Shown piece by piece: positions 1 to 7,890 of a stretch of 64,000 nt of DNA; the stretch's first letter is position 1, and the number at the start of each line of letters is the position of its first letter. The stretch lies in NCBI RefSeq assembly GCF_900142785.1, contig NZ_FRCD01000019.1, positions 1 to 64,000 on the forward strand. The letters run 5' to 3'. The DNA comes from Chryseobacterium carnipullorum (GTDB taxonomy: Bacteria > Bacteroidota > Bacteroidia > Flavobacteriales > Weeksellaceae). The notes beneath the pieces were generated by a model. The model was not told where the DNA came from and searched no databases. It was given only the letters and a program-made list of their open reading frames with translations. The position numbers and the translations under genes are program-made.

Positions 1-54
1 ATTCCCAAAAAAAGGTATAGCAAAAAGAGCTGCTAAATAGATTTGTCTTCTCAT
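1..54 (-). CDS. start of a secreted protein, cut by window edge
   Basis: Only the first 18 codons are visible, reading MRRQIYLAALFAIPFFGN from an ATG at 52-54. Two arginines followed by a run of apolar residues look like the n- and h-regions of a Sec signal peptide, so the product is probably exported or a lipoprotein. The rest lies to the left of the window, so no function can be given. The AT-rich stretch 55-270 separates it from the next gene and shows nothing recognisable. Confidence 0.4.
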   Translation of the reverse strand, partial: MRRQIYLAALFAIPFFGN

Positions 55-270
55 AGTTATGTTTGTTTATCTTAAATTTAATAATTTTGATTTCTAGGAA
101 GTCACAGTTTTGTATTTTCCAGCATCAATTTAATGCTATAAAACTAAGAAATTAATTCATTATTAATTGAAAAATAAAAATAATCGTTTTTTGAGATTAT
201 TTTGACATTATTAATCCAGCTTAAAATATCATTTTAGCCCTAAAATCTATATCTAAAATCTATTTATATA

Positions 271-1140
271 TTATTGCAATGTTATAGAATTATCGATTTT
301 ACTAATGAAATTTTCAACCTCATGTATAACTTCTAATACAGAAGCATTAGAAATCTTAATCTCCTCACCGTATCTATTTTTTCCATTCCTATGCACCATA
401 TCATGACGATTTGAAACTATTTTAATGATTTGACCCATCTCTTCAAATTTAAAACCAAAAATTCTATTATAGATATCACTTACATTTACAACATTATGAT
501 ACATTATTGAAAGTAATCTTTGTTCAACAATATTTTTCAATCCATCGAGTTTAAAATAAATACTAGATAAACTAAAGGACTGTTTCTGAAAAGAGGGGTC
601 TGTTTCAATAAACTTTCTAAATGAATGATCTTTGCTTAAAACTTCTTGTATTAATATAGTTGATAAATAATCTTCCGTACATGTTATAGTGCCCGCATAT
701 ATATGCCTGAGAAAAGTTTTATGTAATGATATTTTATCAATTTTAATTTGCAATAAATCCTTCAATTTTTGAATTTCATTTCTAAATAATTTCATTGCAT
801 CAGTATCATATAAAAATGTTTCAATTTGTGATTTTACGAAAAAATCTGAATTTTTAAAATCTAAAATATCTACTTCCCAATTTTCTGGTAGTTCTTCTAT
901 TTTAATAAATGAATCAAATTCTTCAACTATGATCAATATTGTGTATTTTTTATTACAATTTGAGCACTTTGTTTTAAATTCTTCATATCCATTATAAAAT
1001 TCATTAACACCTGTATCTGCATCAGGTTCTGGTACAATACAATTGTCTAATTCTATACTCTGATGACATTCAACAGAGTCATATTTTATATAGATTTTGT
1101 CATCAATAAGGGGTTCATGATTAAAACTCTGTTTAAACAT
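271..1140 (-). CDS. HEPN-like hypothetical protein with N-terminal zinc-binding cysteines
   Basis: A 289-aa protein without signal peptide or membrane segment. Near the C-terminus (about residues 245-260) it has R-H-D-M-V-H, an R-x4-H motif followed by RNG. This is the hallmark of HEPN-fold RNases, many of which act in toxin-antitoxin or abortive-infection systems. The N-terminal third has Cys pairs (CHQ...C around 25-35 and CSNC around 59-62) that could bind zinc. It sits at the left end of the cassette array, with an attC-like element about 110 bases upstream of its start, so it may be the leftmost visible cassette. No partner antitoxin is visible. The HEPN call rests on the R-x4-H motif alone; an uncharacterised protein of another fold is possible. 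Confidence 0.5.
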   Translation of the reverse strand: MFKQSFNHEPLIDDKIYIKYDSVECHQSIELDNCIVPEPDADTGVNEFYNGYEEFKTKCSNCNKKYTILIIVEEFDSFIKIEELPENWEVDILDFKNSDFFVKSQIETFLYDTDAMKLFRNEIQKLKDLLQIKIDKISLHKTFLRHIYAGTITCTEDYLSTILIQEVLSKDHSFRKFIETDPSFQKQSFSLSSIYFKLDGLKNIVEQRLLSIMYHNVVNVSDIYNRIFGFKFEEMGQIIKIVSNRHDMVHRNGKNRYGEEIKISNASVLEVIHEVENFISKIDNSITLQ

Positions 1141-1247
1141 ATAATTATTTTACTATCAAATGTACCGAATCATTATATTTGAAGCAAACCAGTCTTTAGT
1201 ATAATAGTTCGGCTTATGTATCTTGGATCGTTTGTTGAAATTAATTT

Positions 1248-1366
1248 AGAACGGGCTTTGCGTTCAATCGGGAAATCGAAGCACAAAAGCTAATTTTATT
1301 ACTGATGATCAATTGAAAAACTTCTGTTGAGTTTTGGACTTCAGCTGCCTGACACAAAACCCTGTT
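1248..1366. repeat. attC-like inverted-repeat element A
   Basis: The left arm (AACGGGCTTTGCG, from about 1249) pairs imperfectly with a right arm ending ACACAAAACCCTGTT at 1366. The unpaired middle resembles that of element D (ATCGAAGCACAAA versus ATCGAAGTACAAA), so the two are homologous. It lies between two minus-strand genes, as expected for an integron-type cassette junction. The right arm is interrupted directly after GTT by a mobile element. Confidence 0.5.
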
Positions 1367-1587
1367 GAACTAAACCTTCGGTAGCTTTCTCAGCGCCATA
1401 TTTAGTTACTTTGTAAAACTAATTAAAAATCAGCAAAATGGCAACAAAAAAAAGAGAACAACCTGTTCTCTTGAAATATTTTCTAAAAACTTTACGATAA
1501 ATCCATAGTGTTGAAAAAGCTCCCAAAGCTTCCGTTCAACAGGAGTTTCATTGTTGGCTCTTCGAGCCCAACGAAACTCTGGTTATT
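1367..1587. mobile_element. 221-bp non-autonomous element (copy 1)
   Basis: It begins GAACTAAACCTTCGGTAGC and ends ACTCTGGTTATT. The same left and right ends, and most of the interior, recur at 2780-3020, and the left 90 bases recur at 4192-4280. The interior can encode a 20-residue peptide starting MATKKREQ. All three copies begin immediately after a GTT at the edge of an attC-like element. I read it as a MITE-like internal deletion derivative of the recombinase-bearing element at 4192. Confidence 0.55.
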
Positions 1588-1609
1588 ATTGTATGCAGCC
1601 TTTTTAGTT

Positions 1610-2572
1610 TTATTTATTTTCTTTAATATTTGCCAAAAGATTTGGAACTGCAAAACTTAAAACAAGGCCAAAAATTGTAATTAGTAATCCTGAGATCCAA
1701 GAGTTTTGATTTTCCATTTCATTTTTTAAAGATTCTATTTCTGTTTTGTTGATTTCCCTTATAGATTCATCACTTTTTTCTAATTGAGAAATGTCGTTAT
1801 TCATATTAAGTAACGAAAGTGTTTTTTCAGGATTGTCTGAAATTCCTTTTTCAATAACTTCTATTCTATTTGTTAAATCTGCTATATCCGAATTTACAGG
1901 GTTATTCTTGGACGAACTTACATTTTGATTTGTTTTTTTGTCAATTTGATTTATTAATTTTTTCAAATTTTTTATTTCAGTTTTAATCGAATCACAATTG
2001 CAAGATGATGAAAAAGTTGAGGAGTTGTTTGTTTTTTTATTCAAATTTAGTGAGTAAACCACAGTAATTATTCCAACGACAAGACTTAAAATGGAAAGCA
2101 TTGAGCTTAACCACACTCTTTTTTTTCTTTCTTTTAATTCTCCAATTTTATATTTTTGGATTCTTTCTTTTTCAATTTTTTCTTCAGTTTTTTGCTGTGA
2201 TACAAGGGTTTCATATCTTGGGAATTCATCATCTGGAATTAGTTTTAGGGCCCCGTCTGTCAATTCGAAAATTTGAAAATCTTTTCCAAATCCAAAACTT
2301 AAAACTAAATAAACAGGTATATCTTCTTGTAAATTTGATAGAAAATCATCTTGATAATAGTTTATTTCATTAATTAAATCACTTTTTTCCGAAGTTGAAG
2401 ATTTAAATTCAAATAAACATAAAAAATTGTCATTTTCTGTATCAATAACTAATAAATCAGGTCTGAATTTTGAGTGAATTTTAGAGGATTTGAATTCAAA
2501 CAATAGACTATTTTCAGGATAACCTTTTGATAATAAAAATTCTTTAAAAATATCTATAAATTGTTTTTCCAT
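1610..2572 (-). CDS. membrane-anchored PD-(D/E)XK-like protein
   Basis: The start is taken at 2572 (MEKQFIDIF...), giving 320 aa. A longer reading to 2653 would run into the attC-like element. Residues about 35-60 contain R-P-D-L-L-V-I-D followed by C-L-F-E-F-K, the spacing of a PD-(D/E)XK nuclease core. Two hydrophobic segments follow: one in the middle (LSSMLSILSLVVGIITVVY) and one near the C-terminus (ISGLLITIFGLVLSFAV). Between them lies a Ser/Asn/Lys-rich stretch likely to be coiled coil. A nuclease-like domain tethered to the membrane recalls membrane-linked defence effectors, but no named family is recognised. It is one cassette of the array, tightly bounded by element ends on both sides. 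Confidence 0.5.
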   Translation of the reverse strand: MEKQFIDIFKEFLLSKGYPENSLLFEFKSSKIHSKFRPDLLVIDTENDNFLCLFEFKSSTSEKSDLINEINYYQDDFLSNLQEDIPVYLVLSFGFGKDFQIFELTDGALKLIPDDEFPRYETLVSQQKTEEKIEKERIQKYKIGELKERKKRVWLSSMLSILSLVVGIITVVYSLNLNKKTNNSSTFSSSCNCDSIKTEIKNLKKLINQIDKKTNQNVSSSKNNPVNSDIADLTNRIEVIEKGISDNPEKTLSLLNMNNDISQLEKSDESIREINKTEIESLKNEMENQNSWISGLLITIFGLVLSFAVPNLLANIKENK

Positions 2573-2583
2573 AAGCGATATAA

Positions 2584-2779
2584 GGTTGCAGATAACGGAA
2601 AAAGTAATGGCGAAGGGCGGGCTAAATTGGACGAAAAGTTCAATTTCGACCAACCGAAGCGAATGCTTTTTTCGTGGAACTAAACTACAAAAAAATTGTG
2701 GAACGAAAAAGCAGTTGCGACTAAATGCAACAAATAATTCTATTATTCCTTCAACCCCGCCTTTTGCAAATACTATGTT
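2584..2779. repeat. attC-like inverted-repeat element B
   Basis: The left arm (GGTTGCAGATAACGG then TAATGGCGAAGGGCGGG) pairs imperfectly with the right arm (CCCCGCCTTTTGCAAATACTATGTT). It is closely homologous to element C, and it starts 12 bases upstream of the start codon of the preceding minus-strand gene, as in compact integron cassettes. The right end is interrupted after GTT by copy 2 of the small mobile element. Confidence 0.55.
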
Positions 2780-3020
2780 GAACTAAACCTTCGGTAGCTT
2801 TCTCAGCGCCATATTTAGTTAATTTGTAAAACTAATTAAAATTCAATACAATGGCAAAAAAAAAAGAGAACGTCCTGTTCTCTTGAAATATTTTCTAAAA
2901 ACTTTACGATAAACCCATAGTGTTGAAAAAGCTCCCAAAGCGAGCCTGCCCTGAGCTAGCCGAAGGGTTCAACAGGAGTTTCATTGTTGGCTCTTCGAGC
3001 CCAACGAAACTCTGGTTATT
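2780..3020. mobile_element. 241-bp non-autonomous element (copy 2)
   Basis: Same ends as copy 1. It differs by an internal insertion containing the common Bacteroidota repeat word CCTGCCCTGAGC...CCGAAGGG (about 2943-2968), and the small reading frame is shifted. The base after the right end continues AGCTGCAGCC. Joining left flank GTT to right flank AGC restores GTTAGCTGCAGCC, the same core as in elements C and D. This implies insertion exactly within GTT|AGC. Confidence 0.6.
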
Positions 3021-3033
3021 AGCTGCAGCCGCG

Positions 3034-3972
3034 TTATTTTTCTGAATAAAATTTTTGAATATTTTTCTTGTCCAACAAATAAATCGAAACACTAATAATT
3101 GTTCCACCTAAAATTCCTGCTAAACCACTTATAGAACTGTATAACTCATTTTGATTTGCAACAAAAATCGCAAAAATTCCAGCAGATCCGTTTATCATTC
3201 CGTGAAGCATTGAAGGACCTAAAATTGAATTTGTTTTCAATCTTATATACGAAAAAATTGGACTTAACGAAATAGTAAATAAAGTCATCAGCAACAATCC
3301 AATTTTGTGATTTTCGGGATAATTCAAACCAATGAAAATTAATGGGAAGTGCCAAATTCCCCAAATTATCCCAATCAAAATGCTCGATTTCCAAAATCCC
3401 ATTTTTTTTGTTTCGTGGAACAAAATTCCTCTCCAACCAAATTCTTCTCCAAATGTTGCAGGAACATTAAAAATTCCGCCAACTACAATTCCTTGCACTA
3501 ATAATAAAATGAAAAATAAAATAGGAGGAATTTTGGAAATTGGAGTTTTTGAAAGGTCAATATTTTTGCCTTTTTTAGTTAGTGTTTCTTGGAGAAATTG
3601 AACGATATTTTCACTCGAAAAGTTTAGTTTTCCAAAATTCGGAATAACATTTTGGTTTCCTAAAATATAAATAATCAAGGTAGTCAACAATATGATTGAA
3701 ACGAGAATTATTGGTAGAAGCAAATAATATTTAATGTTTTTTTTGGGAAAAGTCCAACCAAATAATTTTAGACTTTGTTTGTAAATTAATTTTTGAACGA
3801 TTACGGCCGAAATTGCTGGCATTGACATATAAAAAACGGCTACAAAAATTGCAGTTTTGATTTGACTCAAATCCAAATTATTTATGCTCAATAAGAACGA
3901 AACAAACCAACTTAAACAATAAGTCAGCGTTGTGAATAAAGCAATTTTATACCAATTAATTTTTGTTTTCAT
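3034..3972 (-). CDS. CPBP-family intramembrane metalloprotease
   Basis: A 312-aa polytopic membrane protein with about eight hydrophobic segments. The CPBP/CAAX protease signature is present: E-E-F-G-W-R-G at about 176-182, with the paired Glu and the Arg of motif 1, and W-H-F-P at about 207-210 of motif 2. These proteins cleave or process membrane-bound substrates; bacterial members are linked to bacteriocin self-immunity and peptide processing. The substrate is unknown. It forms its own cassette, 13 bases from the end of the small mobile element and about 24 bases from attC-like element C. There is no operon partner. Confidence 0.85.
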   Translation of the reverse strand: MKTKINWYKIALFTTLTYCLSWFVSFLLSINNLDLSQIKTAIFVAVFYMSMPAISAVIVQKLIYKQSLKLFGWTFPKKNIKYYLLLPIILVSIILLTTLIIYILGNQNVIPNFGKLNFSSENIVQFLQETLTKKGKNIDLSKTPISKIPPILFFILLLVQGIVVGGIFNVPATFGEEFGWRGILFHETKKMGFWKSSILIGIIWGIWHFPLIFIGLNYPENHKIGLLLMTLFTISLSPIFSYIRLKTNSILGPSMLHGMINGSAGIFAIFVANQNELYSSISGLAGILGGTIISVSIYLLDKKNIQKFYSEK

Positions 3973-3995
3973 TCAGTTATGCGTGTTTTTTGGAG

Positions 3996-4191
3996 CGGTT
4001 GCAGCTAACGGAAGAAGTATTGGCGAAGTGCGGGCTAAATGGAACCAAAAGTTCAATTTAGGCTGAACGTAGCCGATGTTTTTTTCTTACACTAAATTAC
4101 TTTTTTTTTGTGGAATAAAAAAGCAGAGGCGGAGAAATATTGCAAAAAGTTCAATTAAAAACTTCACCCCGCATTTTGCCAATACAATGTT
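3996..4191. repeat. attC-like inverted-repeat element C
   Basis: The left arm has GCGGTTGCAGCTAACGG (GCTAAC at 4004-4009) followed by GTATTGGCGAAGTGCGGG. It pairs with the right arm CCCCGCATTTTGCCAATACAATGTT ending at 4191. It is highly similar to element B and is interrupted at GTT by the third element copy. Confidence 0.55.
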
Positions 4192-4280
4192 GAACTAAAC
4201 CTTCGGTAGCTTTCTCAGCGCTATATTTAGTTACTTTGTAAAACTAATTAAAAATCAGTAAAATGGCAACAAAAAAAAGA
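4192..4280. mobile_element. left end of recombinase-bearing element (copy 3)
   Basis: Nearly identical to the first 90 bases of copies 1 and 2, starting GAACTAAACC after a GTT core. Beyond about 4280 it departs from the small copies and runs into the tyrosine recombinase gene. This is therefore the fuller form from which the short copies probably derive. Its right end does not match that of the short copies, so it appears truncated or rearranged near 5340. Confidence 0.5.
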
Positions 4281-4351
4281 GTTTAGAAGCGCTTAGAGAA
4301 AACAAAATCATCAATCAGGCAAAGCGCGAAGTTCCGGGATTTGCGGAGCTT

Positions 4352-5212
4352 TTGCATAGGTTTGAACGTACGGTTTCGGTGTTGGGAAGAAGCCAAAGTA
4401 CTTTTCAAAATTACTCCAGACACGTCGCTGCGGTGTCGCTACATTTCGGAAAAATTCCTACAGAATTGGATCCCGAGCAAATTCACGATTACCTCTTTTA
4501 CCTTCAAAAAAAATCTAAATCGCCTTCGCAATCGTACTTCAAACACACCGTTTACGGGCTTCGGTTTCTGCTAAAATCGGAAGGTTTAAGCTATGATTTT
4601 TTGAGTCTTCCGGAAATTAAAAAAGAGAAAAAACTGCCTGTAGTGCTTAGTAAACAGGAGGTTTGGCAGATGTTGTCCGGCTGTAAACTTTTAAAACATA
4701 AAATCTTGATCGGCATTCTTTACGGCTGCGGATTGCGATGTATGGAAGTTCGAAATCTCCGTTTATGCGACTTAGATTTTGACAGAAAACAGTTGAAAGT
4801 GGTTCAGGGAAAAGGAAAAAAAGACCGCTATTTACCACTTTCCGAGCATTTGATTCGTGGGCTCAAAAAGTATATCGAAGCGGAAAAACCAGAAAATTAT
4901 CTCTTTGGAATGCCACGAGAAGGAAGAGCGGGAGGTGAATTCGATTCCCGCTACTCACAAAGAGGCGTTCAGTGGGCGGTAAAACAGGCATCAAGAGCAG
5001 CAAAAATCTTGAAAGAAGTTAGTGTTCATACGCTTCGTCACAGTTTTGCGACGCATCTTCTGGAAGATGGGATGGATATTTTGAGCATCAAAAATCTTCT
5101 CGGTCACGAAAGTATTGATACGACGCTGGTTTATCTTCAAATTGCCCAGCTTTCCACACAAAAACTCTTTTCACCGCTCGATACCCTTTTTTCAGAATTT
5201 GGGAAAAAATGA
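4352..5212 (+). CDS. tyrosine recombinase (XerC/integrase family) of a transposable element
   Basis: At 286 aa it is a typical short phage-integrase-family protein: an N-terminal SAM-like DNA-binding domain (1-100), then the catalytic domain. Catalytic residues are visible as R in GCGLRCMEV, K in GKGKKDRYLP, H-x-x-R in HTLRHSFATHL, H in LLGHES and the nucleophilic Y in TLVYLQ. An open frame continues upstream to about 4262 without an in-frame ATG. The ATG at 4263 would be in frame only with one extra A in the A8 tract, so the true N-terminus may be longer (MATKKK...) and the gene slightly damaged or slip-regulated. It overlaps the next short frame by 4 bases. Similar recombinases accompany IS91-like transposases in Bacteroidota. 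Confidence 0.75.
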   Translation: MHRFERTVSVLGRSQSTFQNYSRHVAAVSLHFGKIPTELDPEQIHDYLFYLQKKSKSPSQSYFKHTVYGLRFLLKSEGLSYDFLSLPEIKKEKKLPVVLSKQEVWQMLSGCKLLKHKILIGILYGCGLRCMEVRNLRLCDLDFDRKQLKVVQGKGKKDRYLPLSEHLIRGLKKYIEAEKPENYLFGMPREGRAGGEFDSRYSQRGVQWAVKQASRAAKILKEVSVHTLRHSFATHLLEDGMDILSIKNLLGHESIDTTLVYLQIAQLSTQKLFSPLDTLFSEFGKK

Positions 5213-5340
5213 GCGGTTTAAAAACCTCAAAAAAACAGTCAGTTCAACCTCAATCTCAACCTCAATACGAAGTCGCCGATGTTTTAAACAAATTAGGTTC
5301 AAAATTGGAAGATTTAGGACTGTCAGCTGATGGTGTTGTT
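5209..5340 (+). pseudogene. N-terminal fragment, probably of an IS91-like transposase
   Basis: The start codon overlaps the recombinase stop. The first ~44 residues (MSGLKTSKKQ... then YEVADVLNKLGSKLEDLGLS) resemble the beginning of Bacteroidota IS91-type transposases, which continue into a Cys-rich zinc domain. Here that continuation is missing: at about 5340 the sequence becomes the 3' end of the oppositely oriented HNH gene. The element is thus cut off at its right side. The IS91 assignment comes from recalled resemblance only. Confidence 0.4.
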
Positions 5341-5341
5341 A

Positions 5342-6250
5342 TTAATCAATATGTTTGTTACTTTTACTTAAGTTACATTCACTGCATAAAGTTTGTAAAT
5401 TATTTAATTCGGTTAAACCTCCAAGTGAAAATGGAATTTTATGGTCAACGTGAAGTTTAGCTCCATCATTTGCGTTTTTTCCACAAGCTACACATTTAAA
5501 ATTGTCTTTTTTAAATACTTTGTAACGCATTCCTAAAGGAATATTTCGTTTAGTTTTGTTTTCAATTACTTTCAGCGGTAAATTTTCTATTTCGTCATCT
5601 TTACCTGTAAAAATGTAATCTAATTTATTATAAGTTGGCAATATTTCAAGTTGATAACCTTTATTGCCTTGAAAATGACCTTTTAAAATTGAAACCACAA
5701 TAAAATCATTCAAAAATTTTTCTAACGATGTGTTTACAAGTTGCTTTTTGGTTGGGTCAAATATTCCTAAAACGATATCGTTATTGTCAGTTACGTCAAA
5801 TCCAAGTTTTTTAAGTTGTTCGCAAAACACGATTTGTTTTTGTCTTCTATGAGCTTGAGCTAATTTTTCACTTCCTTTATATTGTTCTGAAAATTTTATT
5901 TTTTGAGTTAGATAAATTACGTTATCACTTTCTTTTTCTGTTGTTAAGTTTACAGAGAAAGTCATTCCTTCTTTTCCATTGATTTTCGTGTAACAAAATA
6001 ATCGATAAAAATCACTGGTGTTTTCGTAAAGTTGCAATGAAACTTGCAAATCTCCATCTAAAATAGGAAAAGTGTATTCGTGTTCGTTTTGTAGGCTTTC
6101 AAATCCATCTTGATTATATTGGATTTTATGTTTTACACCTTTTGTACCTTTTAGAATGAATTTTCCAATAGTAATTTCGTTCGGAAGTTTTGTTTTTCTT
6201 AAAATTTCGGCAAATATTTCAGCGTCTTTATGTCTGTCGTTTTTCGTCAT
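5342..6250 (-). CDS. HNH endonuclease-domain protein
   Basis: 302 aa. The C-terminal ~50 residues form an HNH nuclease: C-V-A-C-G, then H-V-D-H-K-I-P-F-S-L-G-G, N-L-Q-T-L-C and C-N-L-S-K, giving the two Cys pairs, the HxDH metal-binding core and the downstream Asn. The ~240-residue N-terminal part is not recognised and may be a recognition or sensor domain. It forms a single-gene cassette between attC-like element D on its 5' side and the truncated recombinase element on its 3' side, whose junction touches the stop codon. A restriction or anti-phage role is plausible by domain and context only. Confidence 0.75.
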   Translation of the reverse strand: MTKNDRHKDAEIFAEILRKTKLPNEITIGKFILKGTKGVKHKIQYNQDGFESLQNEHEYTFPILDGDLQVSLQLYENTSDFYRLFCYTKINGKEGMTFSVNLTTEKESDNVIYLTQKIKFSEQYKGSEKLAQAHRRQKQIVFCEQLKKLGFDVTDNNDIVLGIFDPTKKQLVNTSLEKFLNDFIVVSILKGHFQGNKGYQLEILPTYNKLDYIFTGKDDEIENLPLKVIENKTKRNIPLGMRYKVFKKDNFKCVACGKNANDGAKLHVDHKIPFSLGGLTELNNLQTLCSECNLSKSNKHID

Positions 6251-6284
6251 TTTTCTTTTTTACGTTCTGTTCAAAACACTATCA

Positions 6285-6414
6285 GCTAACGTTTCGGGGC
6301 TTTGCGATGGTGGGGCAATCGAAGTACAAATCTTCAATTTTGCACAAATGTTGAACCGAAGAACTACCGTTGAACTTTGCAGTTTCGCCCCACTATTGCA
6401 AAACCCTTGTTAGC
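6285..6414. repeat. attC-like element D, uninterrupted
   Basis: The clearest of the set, about 130 bases from GCTAAC (6285-6290) to GTTAGC (6409-6414). The inner arms CGGGGCTTTGCGATGGTGGGGC and CGCCCCACTATTGCAAAACCC pair well, and the middle part holds unpaired bases. The terminal GCTAAC/GTTAGC pair resembles integron R''/R' core sites. It sits between two minus-strand genes with little spare sequence, and it shows what elements A-C looked like before insertion of the mobile element. Confidence 0.6.
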
Positions 6415-6434
6415 GGTTCGGGCTTTTGCGGTTA

Positions 6435-7124
6435 CTACTTTTCATATTTCAATCCGGTTGGTTTTTCAGTCAATTTGAAAAACGGTACTTGTGATAATAC
6501 TAAAATTATTCCCGAAGATGCTCGTCCGACATAGTTTTGATTAATGTAGTCACGAGATATTGAACCATCTGTCAAAAGCCTATTTACAGCTTGCTTAAAT
6601 ATTTCTATTTTAATTTTTCCATTATTTCCATTTGAAGTTTTTCGTTCTATTCCGCTCCAATCTGCTTTAATTATTTGATTTGTTTCTCCACTTTTTCTTG
6701 TCAATGTTTTGCCCTGAAGTGGAATGATGTAGTCTTCCCAAATTTGCTCAAATGTATTATTGTTATTGTTTTTTGTTGTAGTTATACTTTTATAAGTACT
6801 TTTCTGATTTTCATTTAAATACAGAATTTCGATTTTCAATTTTTCAGCAACAACCAATGCGTCTTGAAGAAAAATTCCGTCTGTTGCGATAACTGCTTTA
6901 GTGCAATCAAAAAAATCTTTAGCTCCGTGAAGTTCCATTACCATTTGTCGGTTAATTTTCCTTGTTGTATGTCCGTACATTTTCGATTGTATAGCAATTT
7001 TTTGCTTTCCTTTAATAGCGAAGCCATCAATTCCATAATCGTTGCTGTAAGCAGTAAGTTCTGTTTTATATCCTTGTTGGCGAAAATGTTCACAAACAAA
7101 TTCTTCAAATTGTCTTGGGTTCAT
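6435..7124 (-). CDS. Mrr-like restriction endonuclease-domain protein
   Basis: 229 aa. The N-terminal ~100 residues are an Mrr_cat-type PD-(D/E)XK domain: F-E-E-F-V near residue 6-10, D33 in DYGIDGFA, and Q-S-K at 46-48 (the Q-x-K version of the E-x-K motif), then the alternating beta/alpha pattern through NRQMVMELHGAK. Proteins of this type cut modified or foreign DNA. The C-terminal ~100 residues are not recognised and may be the recognition domain. Its start overlaps the stop of the upstream GIY-YIG gene (TAATG), so the two are translationally coupled and probably act together. Confidence 0.7.
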   Translation of the reverse strand: MNPRQFEEFVCEHFRQQGYKTELTAYSNDYGIDGFAIKGKQKIAIQSKMYGHTTRKINRQMVMELHGAKDFFDCTKAVIATDGIFLQDALVVAEKLKIEILYLNENQKSTYKSITTTKNNNNNTFEQIWEDYIIPLQGKTLTRKSGETNQIIKADWSGIERKTSNGNNGKIKIEIFKQAVNRLLTDGSISRDYINQNYVGRASSGIILVLSQVPFFKLTEKPTGLKYEK

Positions 7125-7621
7125 TAGTCAGCAAGATTTGCAAAAGGTCGTTTAGAAAATTCTGAAACAAACTTTTTGATTAATGTATTTTCAAATGTTC
7201 TTGGGTCGTCATTTAGTAGTGGCTTCCAACAAACAATTAAATCACTGCTATTTTTTAATTGCCAAATTAATCTTCCACCCCAATGTCCAATATTTTTCCC
7301 TTGACCAAAACCAAAATATTGTTTTAGTCGAGAGTTAAGAGTTGCTTTGCTTGTTTCGCTTCCTGCCTTTCCGATATAAACAACAAGAGAATTTTCAACC
7401 CAATTTGATTTTAGTTCGTCAATCAAAACATTTGGATTTTTGCCTTTGAAATGTCCACCTGTTCCAATTTGTAAATATTCTGCTTTTTTAAAGTTTGGAT
7501 TTAAAACAAGATAAACGCCTTTGATTTTCGGAATAGATGAACTGTCAACGAAAAGTTCGCTCATTTTTTTGAAGCCTATAAATCCCGCTTTTTTAATTTC
7601 GTCAATGTTGTTGAAGTCCAT
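7124..7621 (-). CDS. GIY-YIG-like nuclease-domain protein
   Basis: 165 aa. The pattern K-G-V-Y (34-37), V-Y-I-G (81-84), R98 in LNSRLKQYFG and E144 in TFENTLIKKF matches the order of catalytic elements in GIY-YIG endonucleases (GIY, YIG, Arg, Glu), although the whole domain is divergent and has an insertion between GVY and YIG. It is the first gene of a two-gene cassette with the Mrr-like protein, overlapping by a few bases. A two-nuclease restriction-like module is the natural guess, and no methyltransferase is visible beside it. Confidence 0.5.
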   Translation of the reverse strand: MDFNNIDEIKKAGFIGFKKMSELFVDSSSIPKIKGVYLVLNPNFKKAEYLQIGTGGHFKGKNPNVLIDELKSNWVENSLVVYIGKAGSETSKATLNSRLKQYFGFGQGKNIGHWGGRLIWQLKNSSDLIVCWKPLLNDDPRTFENTLIKKFVSEFSKRPFANLAD

Positions 7622-7670
7622 AAATACTGTCTGTTCGTTTTTGTTTTAGTACGGTCGTTGTAGCCTGACC

Positions 7671-7732
7671 GCTAACTTGTATATACGCGCTATATTATAG
7701 CGCATATCGACCCAAATTCGACTGGATATGCG
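7671..7732. other. nested palindromes beside the serine recombinase
   Basis: GCTAAC at 7671-7676 is followed by GCGCTATA (7687-7694) / TATAGCGC (7696-7703), a near-perfect palindrome. Overlapping it is CGCATATC (7701-7708) / GATATGCG (7725-7732), another perfect 8-base arm pair. Position about 160 bases downstream of the serine recombinase gene fits a crossover or accessory recombination site. The GCTAAC also fits the remaining half of a further attC-like core. Both readings are inference. Confidence 0.4.
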
Positions 7733-7890
7733 ATAAACCACATGCTTTTATCTTTTTTCAGTTTATGTAACATAACCAAAGATAATTATTATAATCTGTT
7801 AACAATTGTGGGTTACCATAAATTAAAAAATAAATTGCAAATTCCACTTCTGGTGTTAACTGAAGGTAATTTTTTTTGAATAAGATGATT

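Noticed and set aside
2091..2373. Plus-strand frames inside the membrane nuclease-like gene
   Set aside because: Phe/Leu-rich antisense shadows of the minus-strand gene; no start context or homology.
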